Source: Bradyrhizobium sp. CB82
Lineage (GTDB): Bacteria > Pseudomonadota > Alphaproteobacteria > Rhizobiales > Xanthobacteraceae
NCBI RefSeq assembly: GCF_029714405.1
Contig: NZ_CP121650.1
Coordinates: forward strand, 7,941,001-8,005,000
Direction of reading: 5' to 3'
Length of the DNA stretch: 64,000 nucleotides
Made by a program: the position numbers and the translations under genes. The number at the start of each line of letters is the position of its first letter. Positions within the stretch are counted from its first letter, which is position 1. Below, in pieces: positions 50,555 through 59,747 of this stretch. A model generated the notes under the pieces. The model was given only the letters and a program-made list of their open reading frames with translations. It searched no databases and was not told the DNA's origin.

Positions 50555-51925
50555 ATCGCGCCATCAGCATTGCCGCGATCCTCATGAGATTGTTGGCGAG
50601 CACGGCGGCGCCGACCCACAGTTCGAAGCGGTCGCGTCCTTCGGCGAGACAGCGCTTCATGCCGCGGCCTCAGAACAGCACCGAGATGCGTCCCTCGATG
50701 CCGGCGCGAAAGCGCTGACCATTCTTGAAGACCGCGCTCTTCTCGTACGCCTCACGCCGTCCCGTCCTCTTGCCGCCACGCTGCGGAATGCACACCACCT
50801 TGACACCGGCGTGCTTGCACGAGGCAAGGTTCTGCTCGCTGAAGAAGCCACGATCCGAGCCGTACAGCTGCGGGGCACGGCCAAAGGCTTGCCTGTGGCG
50901 CTGGAGGGAAGATGCCACGTGAACCTCGTCGGGCGGATTGCCTTTCAGCACATCGTATTGCGTGATCAGGCCCTCCGCGCTTTCGGCGAGGAAGACTTTA
51001 TGGCCGAACTCGACCGGCGTGCGCACCTTGCCGCGCTTGATCAGGTCGGTATGGGGCTCGAAGATGGAATAAATCTTCTCGTCGGTAGCCACCTGCTCAC
51101 CGAAGAGCACACGACGACGTGCCTGATCGATGACGCGATCTCCCAGCCCGCAGAAGTGCTCGATCTGCCTGCGCAGTTCCTCGATGGCCACGTCGGCGAA
51201 CATGTCCTTGCCGCGCATCGTGCGGGTCCTCTCGAGCCCCGCGCGTGCGTTTCCTACGACCTCCTCGGCGATGTCGATGAGCACCCGGTATGTGCGGGTC
51301 TGCTGCTCGTGACGCTGCCTCGTCGTCATGCGCTGGATCTCGTACATCCGGCGCCGCGCCGCGCGCGTGCGGTCGCAAAAGCCCTCGATTCTTCGCAATT
51401 CCAGCGCTCTGGCCAGACGGCGGACCAAGCGTGTGACGACGCGGACCACATCCCACAACAAGGTGTTATCGGTCGGATGATGAATGTCGGTCTGCACCAC
51501 CGTACTGTCGACCCGCAGCTTCGCGCCGTCCTCCAATCCGAGCTCGACCGCTGCCCGAACCACCAAATCGTTGACCGCTCTCAGCGTTTGCGGGGTCAGA
51601 CGTGCTTTGCCGATTGCTGATGCGGCAACGTGATCAGGGCATTCGCCTGGAGCCGTTGCTGGAGGCGATATCCGGCTTTCTCGACGACCAGCGGGACGTC
51701 ATCGAGCGCGTCCGGCGGGATCTGGTGCGTGGCCTGAAGCAACCCGATAGCGGTCGTCACGGATTGACGGCGACACAGGTTCTGCGCTCGCTGGTTCTGA
51801 TGCGGCTCAAGAACTGGGACTATCGCGAGTTGCGTGAACGCATCGCAGATGGATTGACGCTTCGTCAGTTCACCGACTTCTACTGCGCGCCGGTGCCGAA
51901 GCACGACGCCTTCCAGCGTGGCTTC
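50555..51925 (-). pseudogene. ISNCY transposase with its 5' segment inverted
   Basis: The C-terminal part reads on the minus strand from 51605: ARLTPQTLRAVNDLVVRAAV, VDSTVVQTDIHHPTDNTLLW, DRGFFSEQNLASCKHAG. It meets a TGA (RISVLF-stop) where GRGMKRCLAEGRDRFELWVG should follow. The N-terminal part reads on the plus strand over 51606-51925: MRQRDQGIRLEPLLEAISGF to PVPKHDAFQRGF. Re-inverting exactly 51606-51925 joins QRGF to ARLTPQ and restores the family protein. Confidence 0.88.
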
Positions 51926-51939
51926 ATCCGACGTCGCTC

Positions 51940-52323
51940 TCACACCGCTCGGCTCTTCTTGCGTTTGGCTGCTTCGGTCCGTTCTCGCTTCAAGGCCTTC
52001 ACGTAGCGCGGCGCAGTCTGCTGCAGCAGCTCCTGCAGGGCGCGTCCGTTGTCCAGACTGCGCTGAACCTCCGGCATAAGCTCTTCCGGCACATAAACGG
52101 CAACACGACGCCCGCCCGCCCGACCGTACAGCACATAACTTTGATGCTGTTCGCCAGACTGGCACGCCGGGCAATTCTTGCGGATGCATCGACTCCGGCG
52201 CAGGCTCAGCGAACCCAGAAGCGCAGGCCAAAGATTCGTCGTTTCGCTTTGCAGCCAGCGCGCGACATCAGAAGGCGATTCCGAATCAACATGCTTCATA
52301 GAAGCATGTGATACCATGCACAT
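51940..52323 (-). CDS. DUF6788-like passenger protein of the ISNCY element
   Basis: Starting at the ATG at 52323 (MCMVSHASMKHVDSESPSDV) it has about 127 residues. It includes LLGSLSLRRSRCIRKNCPAC and RRVAVYVPEELMPEVQRSLD with a possible zinc-binding Cys pair, and a basic tail. Such proteins recur beside ISNCY transposases; function is unknown. A perfect 8-bp hairpin (52290-52308) lies within its first codons. Confidence 0.65.
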   Translation of the reverse strand: MCMVSHASMKHVDSESPSDVARWLQSETTNLWPALLGSLSLRRSRCIRKNCPACQSGEQHQSYVLYGRAGGRRVAVYVPEELMPEVQRSLDNGRALQELLQQTAPRYVKALKRERTEAAKRKKSRAV

Positions 52324-52417
52324 GTACGTCGCAAGAAAAACCGTGCTCGAAAATCGCGAAATACCCTTATTTTTAAGGGCGAAATGTCTTTCGCGACAGA
52401 AACTAGCTAGTAGTTCA

Positions 52418-52699
52418 TCACAGTGATTTTGACGTTTTGATGCCGAGCCATTCGAGGATGAGCAAGTTTTCGGGTGGCAAAAGAATCTCGATGCTCCGGG
52501 GAACACCGGGCTGACGGCGAATGAAGCCGTTTCGTTCGAGGGTGACGATCATCTGGTGGACCGACGGCGGGCTGACGCGGAAATGGCGCTGCATGTCGGT
52601 TTCGGCGGGTGGGCGTCCGAACATGTGCGCGTAGGTGTAGATAAAGGCCAGGTAGTGCCCCTGCTTCTCCGTGAAGCGCGTGCCTGATTTTTGACTCAT
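52418..52699 (-). CDS. Winged-helix (LexA/MarR-like) protein carried by IS630
   Basis: From the ATG at 52699 (MSQKSGTRFTEKQGHYLAFI) it has 93 residues. The winged-helix segment reads DMQRHFRVSPPSVHQMIVTL and ERNGFIRRQPGVPRSIEILL, close to the LexA DNA-binding domain but with no peptidase. It starts about 38 bp from the transposase start on the other strand, so it may bind the shared promoter; that is inference. Its last codons lie in the element's inverted repeat region. Confidence 0.8.
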   Translation of the reverse strand: MSQKSGTRFTEKQGHYLAFIYTYAHMFGRPPAETDMQRHFRVSPPSVHQMIVTLERNGFIRRQPGVPRSIEILLPPENLLILEWLGIKTSKSL

Positions 52700-52737
52700 C
52701 GCTGGATTCGTCCGGGCCTCCGACAAGGAGGCGAAGC

Positions 52738-53811
52738 ATGAATGTACGTTATCGGGTCGAATTGAGCCAAGCCGAGCGGGACGAACTGACGGCGATGCTC
52801 GGCGGCGGCAAGCATGCCGCCCGCAAGCTCAAGCGGGCGCAGATTTTGCTGGCGGCCGATGCCGGTAGTTGCGACGCGGAGATTGTCCGAACCGTCCGGG
52901 TCAGCCTGTCCAGCGTCGGCCGGACCAAGCGCCGCTTCGTGGAAGGCAATCTGGAGCGGGCCTTGAGCGAGGAGCCGCGTCCGGGCGCAGAGCGCAAGCT
53001 GACCGGCAAGGAGGAGGCCCTGCTGGTGGCGACGGCATGCGCCAAGCCGCCCGCCGACCGCAAACGTTGGACGCTGACGCTGCTGGCCGACACGATCGTC
53101 AAGCTCACCGATCATGACAGCCTGTCGGGCGAGACCGTGCGTCATGTCGATGGCGAATACGTCGCCCGCATGGAGGACGTGCTCGACCTCTACGCCGAGG
53201 CGCCGGATCCCGTCCGGCCGCTGGTCTGCTTCGACGAGACCCCCGTCCAGCTCATCGGCGAGGTCCGTCAGCCGATTCCAGCCGAGCCGGGACAGCGCGA
53301 GCGCTACGATTACGAGTACCGCCGCAACGGCACCGTCAATCTCTTCGTTACCTTCGACCCGCATCGTGGCTGGCGCAACGTCAAGGTTACAGACCGCCGC
53401 GCCGACGTGGACTACGCGCACTGCATGCGTGAACTCGTCGACATCCATTATCCCGACGCCGCCTGCATCCGTGTCGTTCAGGACAATCTGTCGATTCATA
53501 CCGCCGGCGCGCTGTATCAAGCATTTGCGCCTGCCGAGGCCCGTCGCATCCTGCGCCGCCTCGAATTCCACTACACCCCGAAACACGCAAGTTGGCTCAA
53601 CATGGTCGAGTGCGAGATCAGCGTGCTGCAGCGTCAATGTCTCGGCCGTCGCATCGACGACCCCAAAAGGCTCCGAAACGAGATCGCTGCATGGCAACGG
53701 CCGCGAAATAAAACCCGACAACGCATCAAGTGGATGTTCACAACCGACAAAGCCCGCGCCAAACTCCGCCGCGCCTATCCAACGACCTCCAAAGAGTCAA
53801 AACCACTGTGA
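52738..53811 (+). CDS. IS630-family transposase with an in-frame 19-residue deletion
   Basis: The protein has an N-terminal HTH domain (LLAADAGSCDAEIVRTVRVS) and the DDE domain (Asp in VCFDETPVQLIG, Asp in VVQDNLSIHTAG, Glu in WLNMVECEISVLQRQ). Relative to the other copy, 57 bp are missing between SGETVR and HVDGEY, removing the RRRLAENDLKPW region. The catalytic triad remains and the frame is open, but activity is doubtful. Confidence 0.88.
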   Translation: MNVRYRVELSQAERDELTAMLGGGKHAARKLKRAQILLAADAGSCDAEIVRTVRVSLSSVGRTKRRFVEGNLERALSEEPRPGAERKLTGKEEALLVATACAKPPADRKRWTLTLLADTIVKLTDHDSLSGETVRHVDGEYVARMEDVLDLYAEAPDPVRPLVCFDETPVQLIGEVRQPIPAEPGQRERYDYEYRRNGTVNLFVTFDPHRGWRNVKVTDRRADVDYAHCMRELVDIHYPDAACIRVVQDNLSIHTAGALYQAFAPAEARRILRRLEFHYTPKHASWLNMVECEISVLQRQCLGRRIDDPKRLRNEIAAWQRPRNKTRQRIKWMFTTDKARAKLRRAYPTTSKESKPL

Positions 53812-53969
53812 TAAACCACTAGCGCTCAACAATTCCGCTGCCGTGGCATGTTGATACGCGCTGATACCAGTCCTGAATATGAGACGAAACACTCCTCACC
53901 AGAGTAGGTAGTGTCTCAACCATTGTTAATGGTGTACGAGGAATCCGTTAGTAACTCGCGGGATAGGTT

Positions 53970-54707
53970 ATGATGAAAGTTACCCCGTTGCCACAAATTG
54001 CACCGATGGAAAAGAAAGTAAATCCGCTGCACTTGTCACGGTTTCTTCAGTGTTTTGACGAAGCGGCCGCCCAAAAAGGCATTAGGCTTTCAATCGGATT
54101 CGATTTTCAAAAGTATCTCTCGATTACGCGGGCCATTCCAACAAAGGGGCCTACATATCCGAACTTCCGGCCAGATCGTTCGCAAATTAAATCAGGCGAG
54201 GGATATTGGATCATTGGCGTCGACAGGAATAACGAGATTGCACTTTTGGAGGCTGCTCGATTATACAACCTGTCGCACAGCAGCCTTGCAGAACACCTGC
54301 AATCGTTGAAGGCCTTTTACTCGAACCCGGCCATACACGCACACCCTGAGGATAGTTGTATTTGCACAGCACCCAGCGCGAAGCAGCTGGCCGGGAAAAT
54401 CGCCTACCACGGGGATCTTTGGGTACGCCCCGACTTTAGAGGGCAAGGCATACCAAAGATCGTGTCGGGAATTGCTCGCGGCGTGTCCTATGCCATGTGG
54501 ACTCCTGACTTCGTATGTGCCCTTGTAGCGCGCTGGCGAGTGGACAAGGGCGTTGTTGCGCAAAATGGGTATGCCCATCAAGAGCCGGGCGGGTCGAAAT
54601 TACGGCTGGTAGAGTACAACATTGTGGACGACGACTGGCTTATTTGGGTGAATGGGAAGGAGTTGAGGAGCGAGATTGAGCGTCAGCGTACAAAAGATCT
54701 GTTTTAA
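53970..54707 (+). CDS. GNAT-like protein of unknown function
   Basis: The ATG at 53970 (or 53973) gives about 245 residues with no frameshift. The segment HGDLWVRPDFRGQGIPKIVS near residue 150 resembles the acetyl-CoA-binding motif A of GNAT N-acetyltransferases (R-x-x-G-x-G/A). The rest, including GYWIIGVDRNNEIALLEAA and YNIVDDDWLIWVNGKEL, I do not recognise. It is an orphan between transposable elements and has lower GC than its neighbours. No promoter motif was identified in 53822-53969. Confidence 0.7.
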   Translation: MMKVTPLPQIAPMEKKVNPLHLSRFLQCFDEAAAQKGIRLSIGFDFQKYLSITRAIPTKGPTYPNFRPDRSQIKSGEGYWIIGVDRNNEIALLEAARLYNLSHSSLAEHLQSLKAFYSNPAIHAHPEDSCICTAPSAKQLAGKIAYHGDLWVRPDFRGQGIPKIVSGIARGVSYAMWTPDFVCALVARWRVDKGVVAQNGYAHQEPGGSKLRLVEYNIVDDDWLIWVNGKELRSEIERQRTKDLF

Positions 54708-54999
54708 GTTCCGATCGTCTTTGCTGGCACGACCGGAAGGGATCTTAACTTTCGCGATATGTCGCAACGCTGCGCTACAACAGCGAGCCGCGAAGAAGTC
54801 TGGCCACCGAGATCATGTGGCCGATCCGTAGTGAATGCCTCTGGTTCCAGAAGGCCCAAGCTTCCATGAACGCCTGGCCATCTGGCGTGGTCATCTTGAT
54901 ATCGTATCGGGCGTTCGATGGAAGCGTTCAAGGGAAGCGAGGATGTCGTCGGCGACTTTGTCTTTCTGAATGGATTGGAATCTTCACTGTGATGACTGA
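54708..54999. other. Unassigned remnant
   Basis: The minus strand shows MTTPDGQAFMEAWAFWNQRH and IQKDKVADDILASLERFHRT in different frames. They could be parts of one small broken gene. No family recognised. Confidence 0.3.
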
Positions 55000-55004
55000 T
55001 TGAG

Positions 55005-55180
55005 TCCAGTCGTCCGTTCTTTAATCTTGGGCACGATGTCAACCCCGATAGACAAAAATGATCCGCTGCCGGGTTCATGGTTCTTTCCGCGGTCGTCTCT
55101 ATGCAGGAGCGCCGCATGATGGCGTTCAAGAGGTGTGGCATCCCGATGTTAAGAGCGCGGTGCGTAAAGCCCCTTCGAAT
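55005..55180 (-). repeat. Copy of the IS110-type 3' end found at 61715-61880
   Basis: About 165 bases, including CGATGTCAACCCC and TGATGGCGTTCAAGAG on the plus strand, match 61715-61880 in inverted orientation. It is probably the non-coding end of the IS110 element whose transposase is at 59748-61622. Confidence 0.8.
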
Positions 55181-56346
55181 GTCACGCCGCCACGTCGTGG
55201 CCGCGGTATCCCTTGTCGAACATAGGCGCGCTCGATCGGACAGCCGGTCAACTGTCTCGGTGCGGTCAATCACGTCCCGCAGAGTGGGACCGTTGCATGG
55301 GTTGCCGGGCAACGCGCTCGCGTGCAGCACGAACAGGCCACCGGAAGCCCCGGCGATTTGCGGTGACTTGCCGATGCACTCCACCTCCGGGGCATGGAAG
55401 GAATAAAGTTTCCAGCGCACTGGCGCTGCTGTTGCGAGCGGATCTGGCTGGCGCGGCCAAGCGGAAGGGCGAAGGTCTCCTGCAGTGCTTGCTGGCCCTC
55501 AATCTTGCGGCGGATATATCCGGCCCAGCCGGCTGCGCAGGATGCGCAACTGCCGCTGATGCCGCCTGAACTATTTGGCATGAGCGTAGCCACCTTCCAT
55601 CATCGCCGCGCCTTTGCCGACGAGAGAATAGGATTGCCGCAGTCTGACCTGTGCTTCCTGGCCAGGCGGTTCAGCCCCCGGATCGCGGAATGCAGCAGTG
55701 TTGCGTCGGTCGGGAAACTGACGGCCTTCGGTTGCAGCGTGGAGCCGGCCGTAACGCGCTTGAGGACCCGGCTGCACAAATCGCCGGCCTCATGCGCCAC
55801 CCGCAGGCTCGGCCAACAACCCTCCAGCTTGTCGCCGAGCCTCTTGCGCCAATGGCTCAGGTCTGAACGCTCATGCGGCAAGACGTGATGGAAGAACTCT
55901 TCGCCTGTGAAGAACTGGAAATATGGGTCGTTGACCAAGCACTCGCACAGTCCCTTATCGGACAGCCAGTAAATGTGCTTGAGCAACAACAATTCGATCA
56001 TGAAGCGGCTCTCCATACCCGGCCGTGCTGTTCTCGTTGTAGAGCGTGGCATTCTCGCCCTCGATCTAGTCCCAGTCGATGTTGGCGGCGAGCAGAACCA
56101 GCTCGTGCTTCATGTTGATGATCTGGTCCAACCGAGCCCGGAATAGCGCCGCAGTAGCTCATGGATAACTTGGCGCCCTCGGTCTGCTCGATTCCACCCG
56201 TGCAACTCCTTCTCGACATCTGTAGACGATCGCGATGTAGACGGCGTTGTTTTTGACCAGTGGCGTAGAGAACGTGGCCTAAGCGGTTGCGGCCAGACAA
56301 GTCGCTCGGCGTGAAGTGTGCGATCTGATGTGCTGCCCGCAATCAA
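55181..56346 (-). pseudogene. IS5-family transposase, strongly decayed second copy
   Basis: Homologous to the split gene at 30595-40110. Readable pieces are LELVLLAANIDWD near 56060, ERSDLSHWRKRLGDKLEGCW near 55850, STLQPKAVSFPTDATLLHSA near 55730 and KLYSFHAPEVECIG near 55400. Then GGLFVLHASALPGNPCNGPT follows near 55330. Many frameshifts. Confidence 0.75.
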
Positions 56347-56534
56347 ATCGCAGACGGTTTGCGCTATTGATACATCGTTCTGGCGCCACCCAATCGACTT
56401 CTCAAGATGATCGCATTTTTCTGTGTCATGAGCTGTTTGGATGATTCTCGCATATGTTTAACATCCGTCTTCATGCAGCGTCGAAACTCAGAGGCTGCGG
56501 GGGCGCCGTGTGCTATTATTGCAGCGCCTCTAGC

Positions 56535-57959
56535 CTAACACTACTTTGGCAGATTATTAGATTCCGCTGATTTATTGGGACTCCCGAATCGATTTTTCAA
56601 TGATTCATGGGTGGTCGGCTCTTGGAGGGCTGACCATGGCGGATTGGGAAGACGAACTCGAACGCTGGCTGAAGCCATTCTTGGATCGGTTGGGTCATAA
56701 GACCCGGCAGCGGATCTGCCCCCTATACGTTGCGGGATTGATCGGTCCTGGCGACCGCAAAAGCGTTCAGCCGATGGCGATACGCCTGGCAACGGGCAAC
56801 TATGATCAGCTGCACCATTTCATCGCCGATGGTGTCTGGGACGCGGCACCGCTGGAATCGGAATTGCTCAATCAGGCCGACCGGCTTGTCGGCGGCAAGG
56901 ACGCGGTGCTGGTTATTGACGACACGGCAATGCCGAAGAAGGGTGAACGCTCGGTTGGTGTCGCGGCTCAATATGCGTCCACTCTTGGCAAAACGGCAAA
57001 TTGCCAAACGCTGGTGTCGCTGACACTTGCGCGCGGCGAAGTGCCGGTGATTGGACAAGCAACGTGCCTCGTTTGAAGCGCGCCCGCGTACCAGTCGAAC
57101 ACCGCACGCCACGATCCAAGCCAGAAATTGCTTTGGCCGAGATTGACCGCGCGATGGCAGCCAAGGTGCGCTTTGGGTGTGTGCTGGCGGATGCGGGATA
57201 CGGGCTCAGCGTACCGTTTCGACAAGGGCTAACGGAACGTGGGTTGGCCTGGGCCGTCGGCATCCCTCGTCACCTCAAGGTGTATCCGGTTGATGTGCAG
57301 CTCATTTGGCCGGTCATTAAAGTTCGAGGTCGACCCACGAAAGCACCACGTGCCGAATATTTTATCGATCTCGGCAGAACACATGCTGGCCAGCGCCAAG
57401 TGGAAAACCGTGAGTTGGCGCGGCGGGACGAAAAGTCGACTGAAAGCCCGATTTGTTGCTGTCCGTGTGCGTACCGCTGACGGACCTCCTCAACGAATAT
57501 GGGATAAAGGTCAGCAGCATCTCCCAGGTGACGAAGCCTGGCTCATCGGCCAGCAACGCGCCTCCGGGGAGAATAAGTACTATCTAGCCAATCTGCCCGC
57601 CGCGACAGATCTGCGCACACTGGCGGCCACCATCAAGGCACGATGGATTTGTGAACAGGCGCATCAGCAACTGAAGGAGGAGCTTGGGCTTGATCACTTC
57701 GAGGGGCGGTCCTGGCAAGGTCTTCATCGTCACGCCTTGATGACTATGATTGCCTACGCCTTCTTGCAACACCGTCGCCTCGCACACGCGGGACGGAAAA
57801 AAAAGAATCAACGGGCCTCCGCCTCAACCAACCATGCCCGCCGTGCGCCACGCCATCGTCGATCTCATCCTTCGGCCGCCATTGCAGCGATGCGCATACT
57901 GCAGAAGACGAATCCATGAAAAACTGCAGCACAAACCATTTCTGCCAAAGTAGTGCTAG
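56535..57959 (+). mobile_element. IS701-family element
   Basis: The inverted ends CTAACACTACTTTGGCAGA (56535-56553) and CTAGCACTACTTTGGCAGA (57941-57959, other strand) bound 1425 bp. Its right end lies only 6 bp from the NifA-type site at 57966. DNA between 56347 and 56534 shows no gene. Confidence 0.85.
56636..57919 (+). pseudogene. IS701-family transposase with deletion and frameshifts
   Basis: From MADWEDELERWLKPFLDRLG the protein continues through VLVIDDTAMPKKGERSVGVA. Near 57050 about 30 bases are missing (family GLRLFLPE region), then WTSNVPRLKRARVPVEHRTP and [20 protein letters not shown] appear in another frame. At about 57370-57400 it shifts again to [20 protein letters not shown], ending [20 protein letters not shown] and [14 protein letters not shown]. 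Confidence 0.85.
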
Positions 57960-57965
57960 TGCCCA

Positions 57966-57981
57966 TGTCAGAAATCCGACA
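57966..57981 (+). promoter_or_regulatory. NifA-type upstream activator sequence
   Basis: TGTCAGAAATCCGACA has the exact TGT-N10-ACA form bound by NifA, and lies about 90 bp before the predicted transcription start of the -24/-12 promoter below. The spacing is typical for NifA activation. Confidence 0.75.
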
Positions 57982-58038
57982 TTCGTCGTACAGCAAACGA
58001 AATCTCCGCAAAGCGCGGCGTTTTCAGCCGCGTGCTGG

Positions 58039-58055
58039 CTGGCATGCGACTTGCT
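58039..58055 (+). promoter_or_regulatory. Sigma-54 (-24/-12) promoter of the crotonase gene
   Basis: CTGGCATGCGACTTGCT matches the consensus YTGGCACGRNNNTTGCW at all fixed positions except two (T for C, C for R). The invariant GG (58041-58042) and GC (58053-58054) have the required spacing. Transcription would start near 58066, giving a leader of about 210 bases with no other gene. Confidence 0.78.
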
Positions 58056-58278
58056 AGACTGCTCCTGACGGACCCAGGTAGGGAACGCCAACCACGATCA
58101 ATCCTCATACGAGCGGTGAAGAGCCCGTAGCCGACAAGCAGCCCAGATTCATGGTCGAAGCCGACGAGAGCGCTGTAGGGCAGAAGTAAAGTTCGACTTC
58201 ACGGAATTGCCGCGAGTTCGTTGAGCCGGTCGGCGACGATAACTTTTGAGTTTCAATCATGCGAAGGAGCGATCCATC

Positions 58279-59094
58279 ATGGACTATCAGTTTCTGAAGT
58301 ACGAGACCGATGAGCGCATCGCAACGATCATCTTCAACAATCCGGCCCGCTGCAACGCGTTCAGTTCGATAATGCGAAAGGAATTCAGGACCGCGATCGC
58401 CAAGGCGATAGACGACGAGGACATCCGAGTCATTATCGTAGCCGGTGCTGGCGGAAAGGCATTCTCCAGCGGCTACGACCTTAATGAAGCCGTTGATATC
58501 GACGATCTGTCAATAATGGATTGGCGCAAGCGGATCGCCGACCATTTCGATTTCGCACACACGGTCTGGGTCTGCTCCAAGCCTGTAATCGCGCAAATCG
58601 AGGGTTATTGTCTCGCCGGGGCGTTCGAGTTCGCTCAAATGTGCGATATCCGGTACTGTTCGGAGGACTCCAAGTTCGGCGCAGTCGAGAGCAGATTCGC
58701 GGGCGGCGTGACGACGCTCGCTATGCCCTGGATCATTGGCGCGCGCTGTCGGGAACTAATCTATACCGGCGACACAATCGGCGCCAACGAGGCGAAGGAG
58801 ATGGGCCTCGTGAACCGGGTATTTCCCAAGGATCAGCTTCGAGTCGAGACCATGAAGGCAGCTAAGCGCATATCGCTCGTCGCCATGGCGTGCCTTCAGT
58901 GGAACAAAAGAGCGATCAATCAAACCTACGACATCATGGGTTTCCGCGCAGCGACCACTTACGGGATGGAGGCCTGCTTGCTGCTTACAGCCATGGATCC
59001 CCCAGAATACAAGGAATTCAACCTGCTACGCCGCGAAAAAGGCGTGAAAGAGGCTGTGAACTGGAGAGACTCCCAATTCAAAAAGTACGAATAA
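58279..59094 (+). CDS. Enoyl-CoA hydratase/isomerase (crotonase) family protein, intact
   Basis: The ATG at 58279 follows AAGGAG by 9 bases; a TTG at 58246 is less likely. The 271-residue protein begins MDYQFLKYETDERIATIIFN. It has the two oxyanion-hole segments GKAFSSGYDLNEAVDI near residue 65 and EGYCLAGAFEFAQMCDIRYC near 115, with Glu in FGAVESRFAGGVTTLAMPW. It could hydrate crotonyl-CoA or another enoyl-CoA; hydrolase or isomerase activity is also possible within the family. The NifA site and sigma-54 promoter predict expression under nitrogen-fixing, low-oxygen conditions. Confidence 0.92.
   Translation: MDYQFLKYETDERIATIIFNNPARCNAFSSIMRKEFRTAIAKAIDDEDIRVIIVAGAGGKAFSSGYDLNEAVDIDDLSIMDWRKRIADHFDFAHTVWVCSKPVIAQIEGYCLAGAFEFAQMCDIRYCSEDSKFGAVESRFAGGVTTLAMPWIIGARCRELIYTGDTIGANEAKEMGLVNRVFPKDQLRVETMKAAKRISLVAMACLQWNKRAINQTYDIMGFRAATTYGMEACLLLTAMDPPEYKEFNLLRREKGVKEAVNWRDSQFKKYE

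Positions 59095-59747
<653 letters not shown>

Larger units (their letters stand above)
50318..52409 (-). mobile_element. ISNCY-type element with a passenger gene and an internal inversion
   Basis: A perfect 22-bp inverted repeat (begins CTAGCTAGTTTCTGTCGCGA) stands at 50318-50339 and 52389-52410. Inside are a split transposase and a DUF6788-like gene. The outer right end was the TA target of the IS630 element at 52410. Confidence 0.8.
52410..53819 (+). mobile_element. IS630-family element with a divergent regulator gene
   Basis: Inverted ends GTAGTTCATCACAGTG and GTGGTTTATCACAGTG are each bordered by TA (52408-52409 and 53820-53821), the target of this family. The two genes diverge from a central gap of about 40 bp. 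Length is 1410 bp. Confidence 0.9.

Noticed and set aside
51596..52231. 211-residue minus-strand frame across the ISNCY inversion
   Set aside because: Antisense to the inverted N-terminal coding segment and to the DUF6788-like frame.
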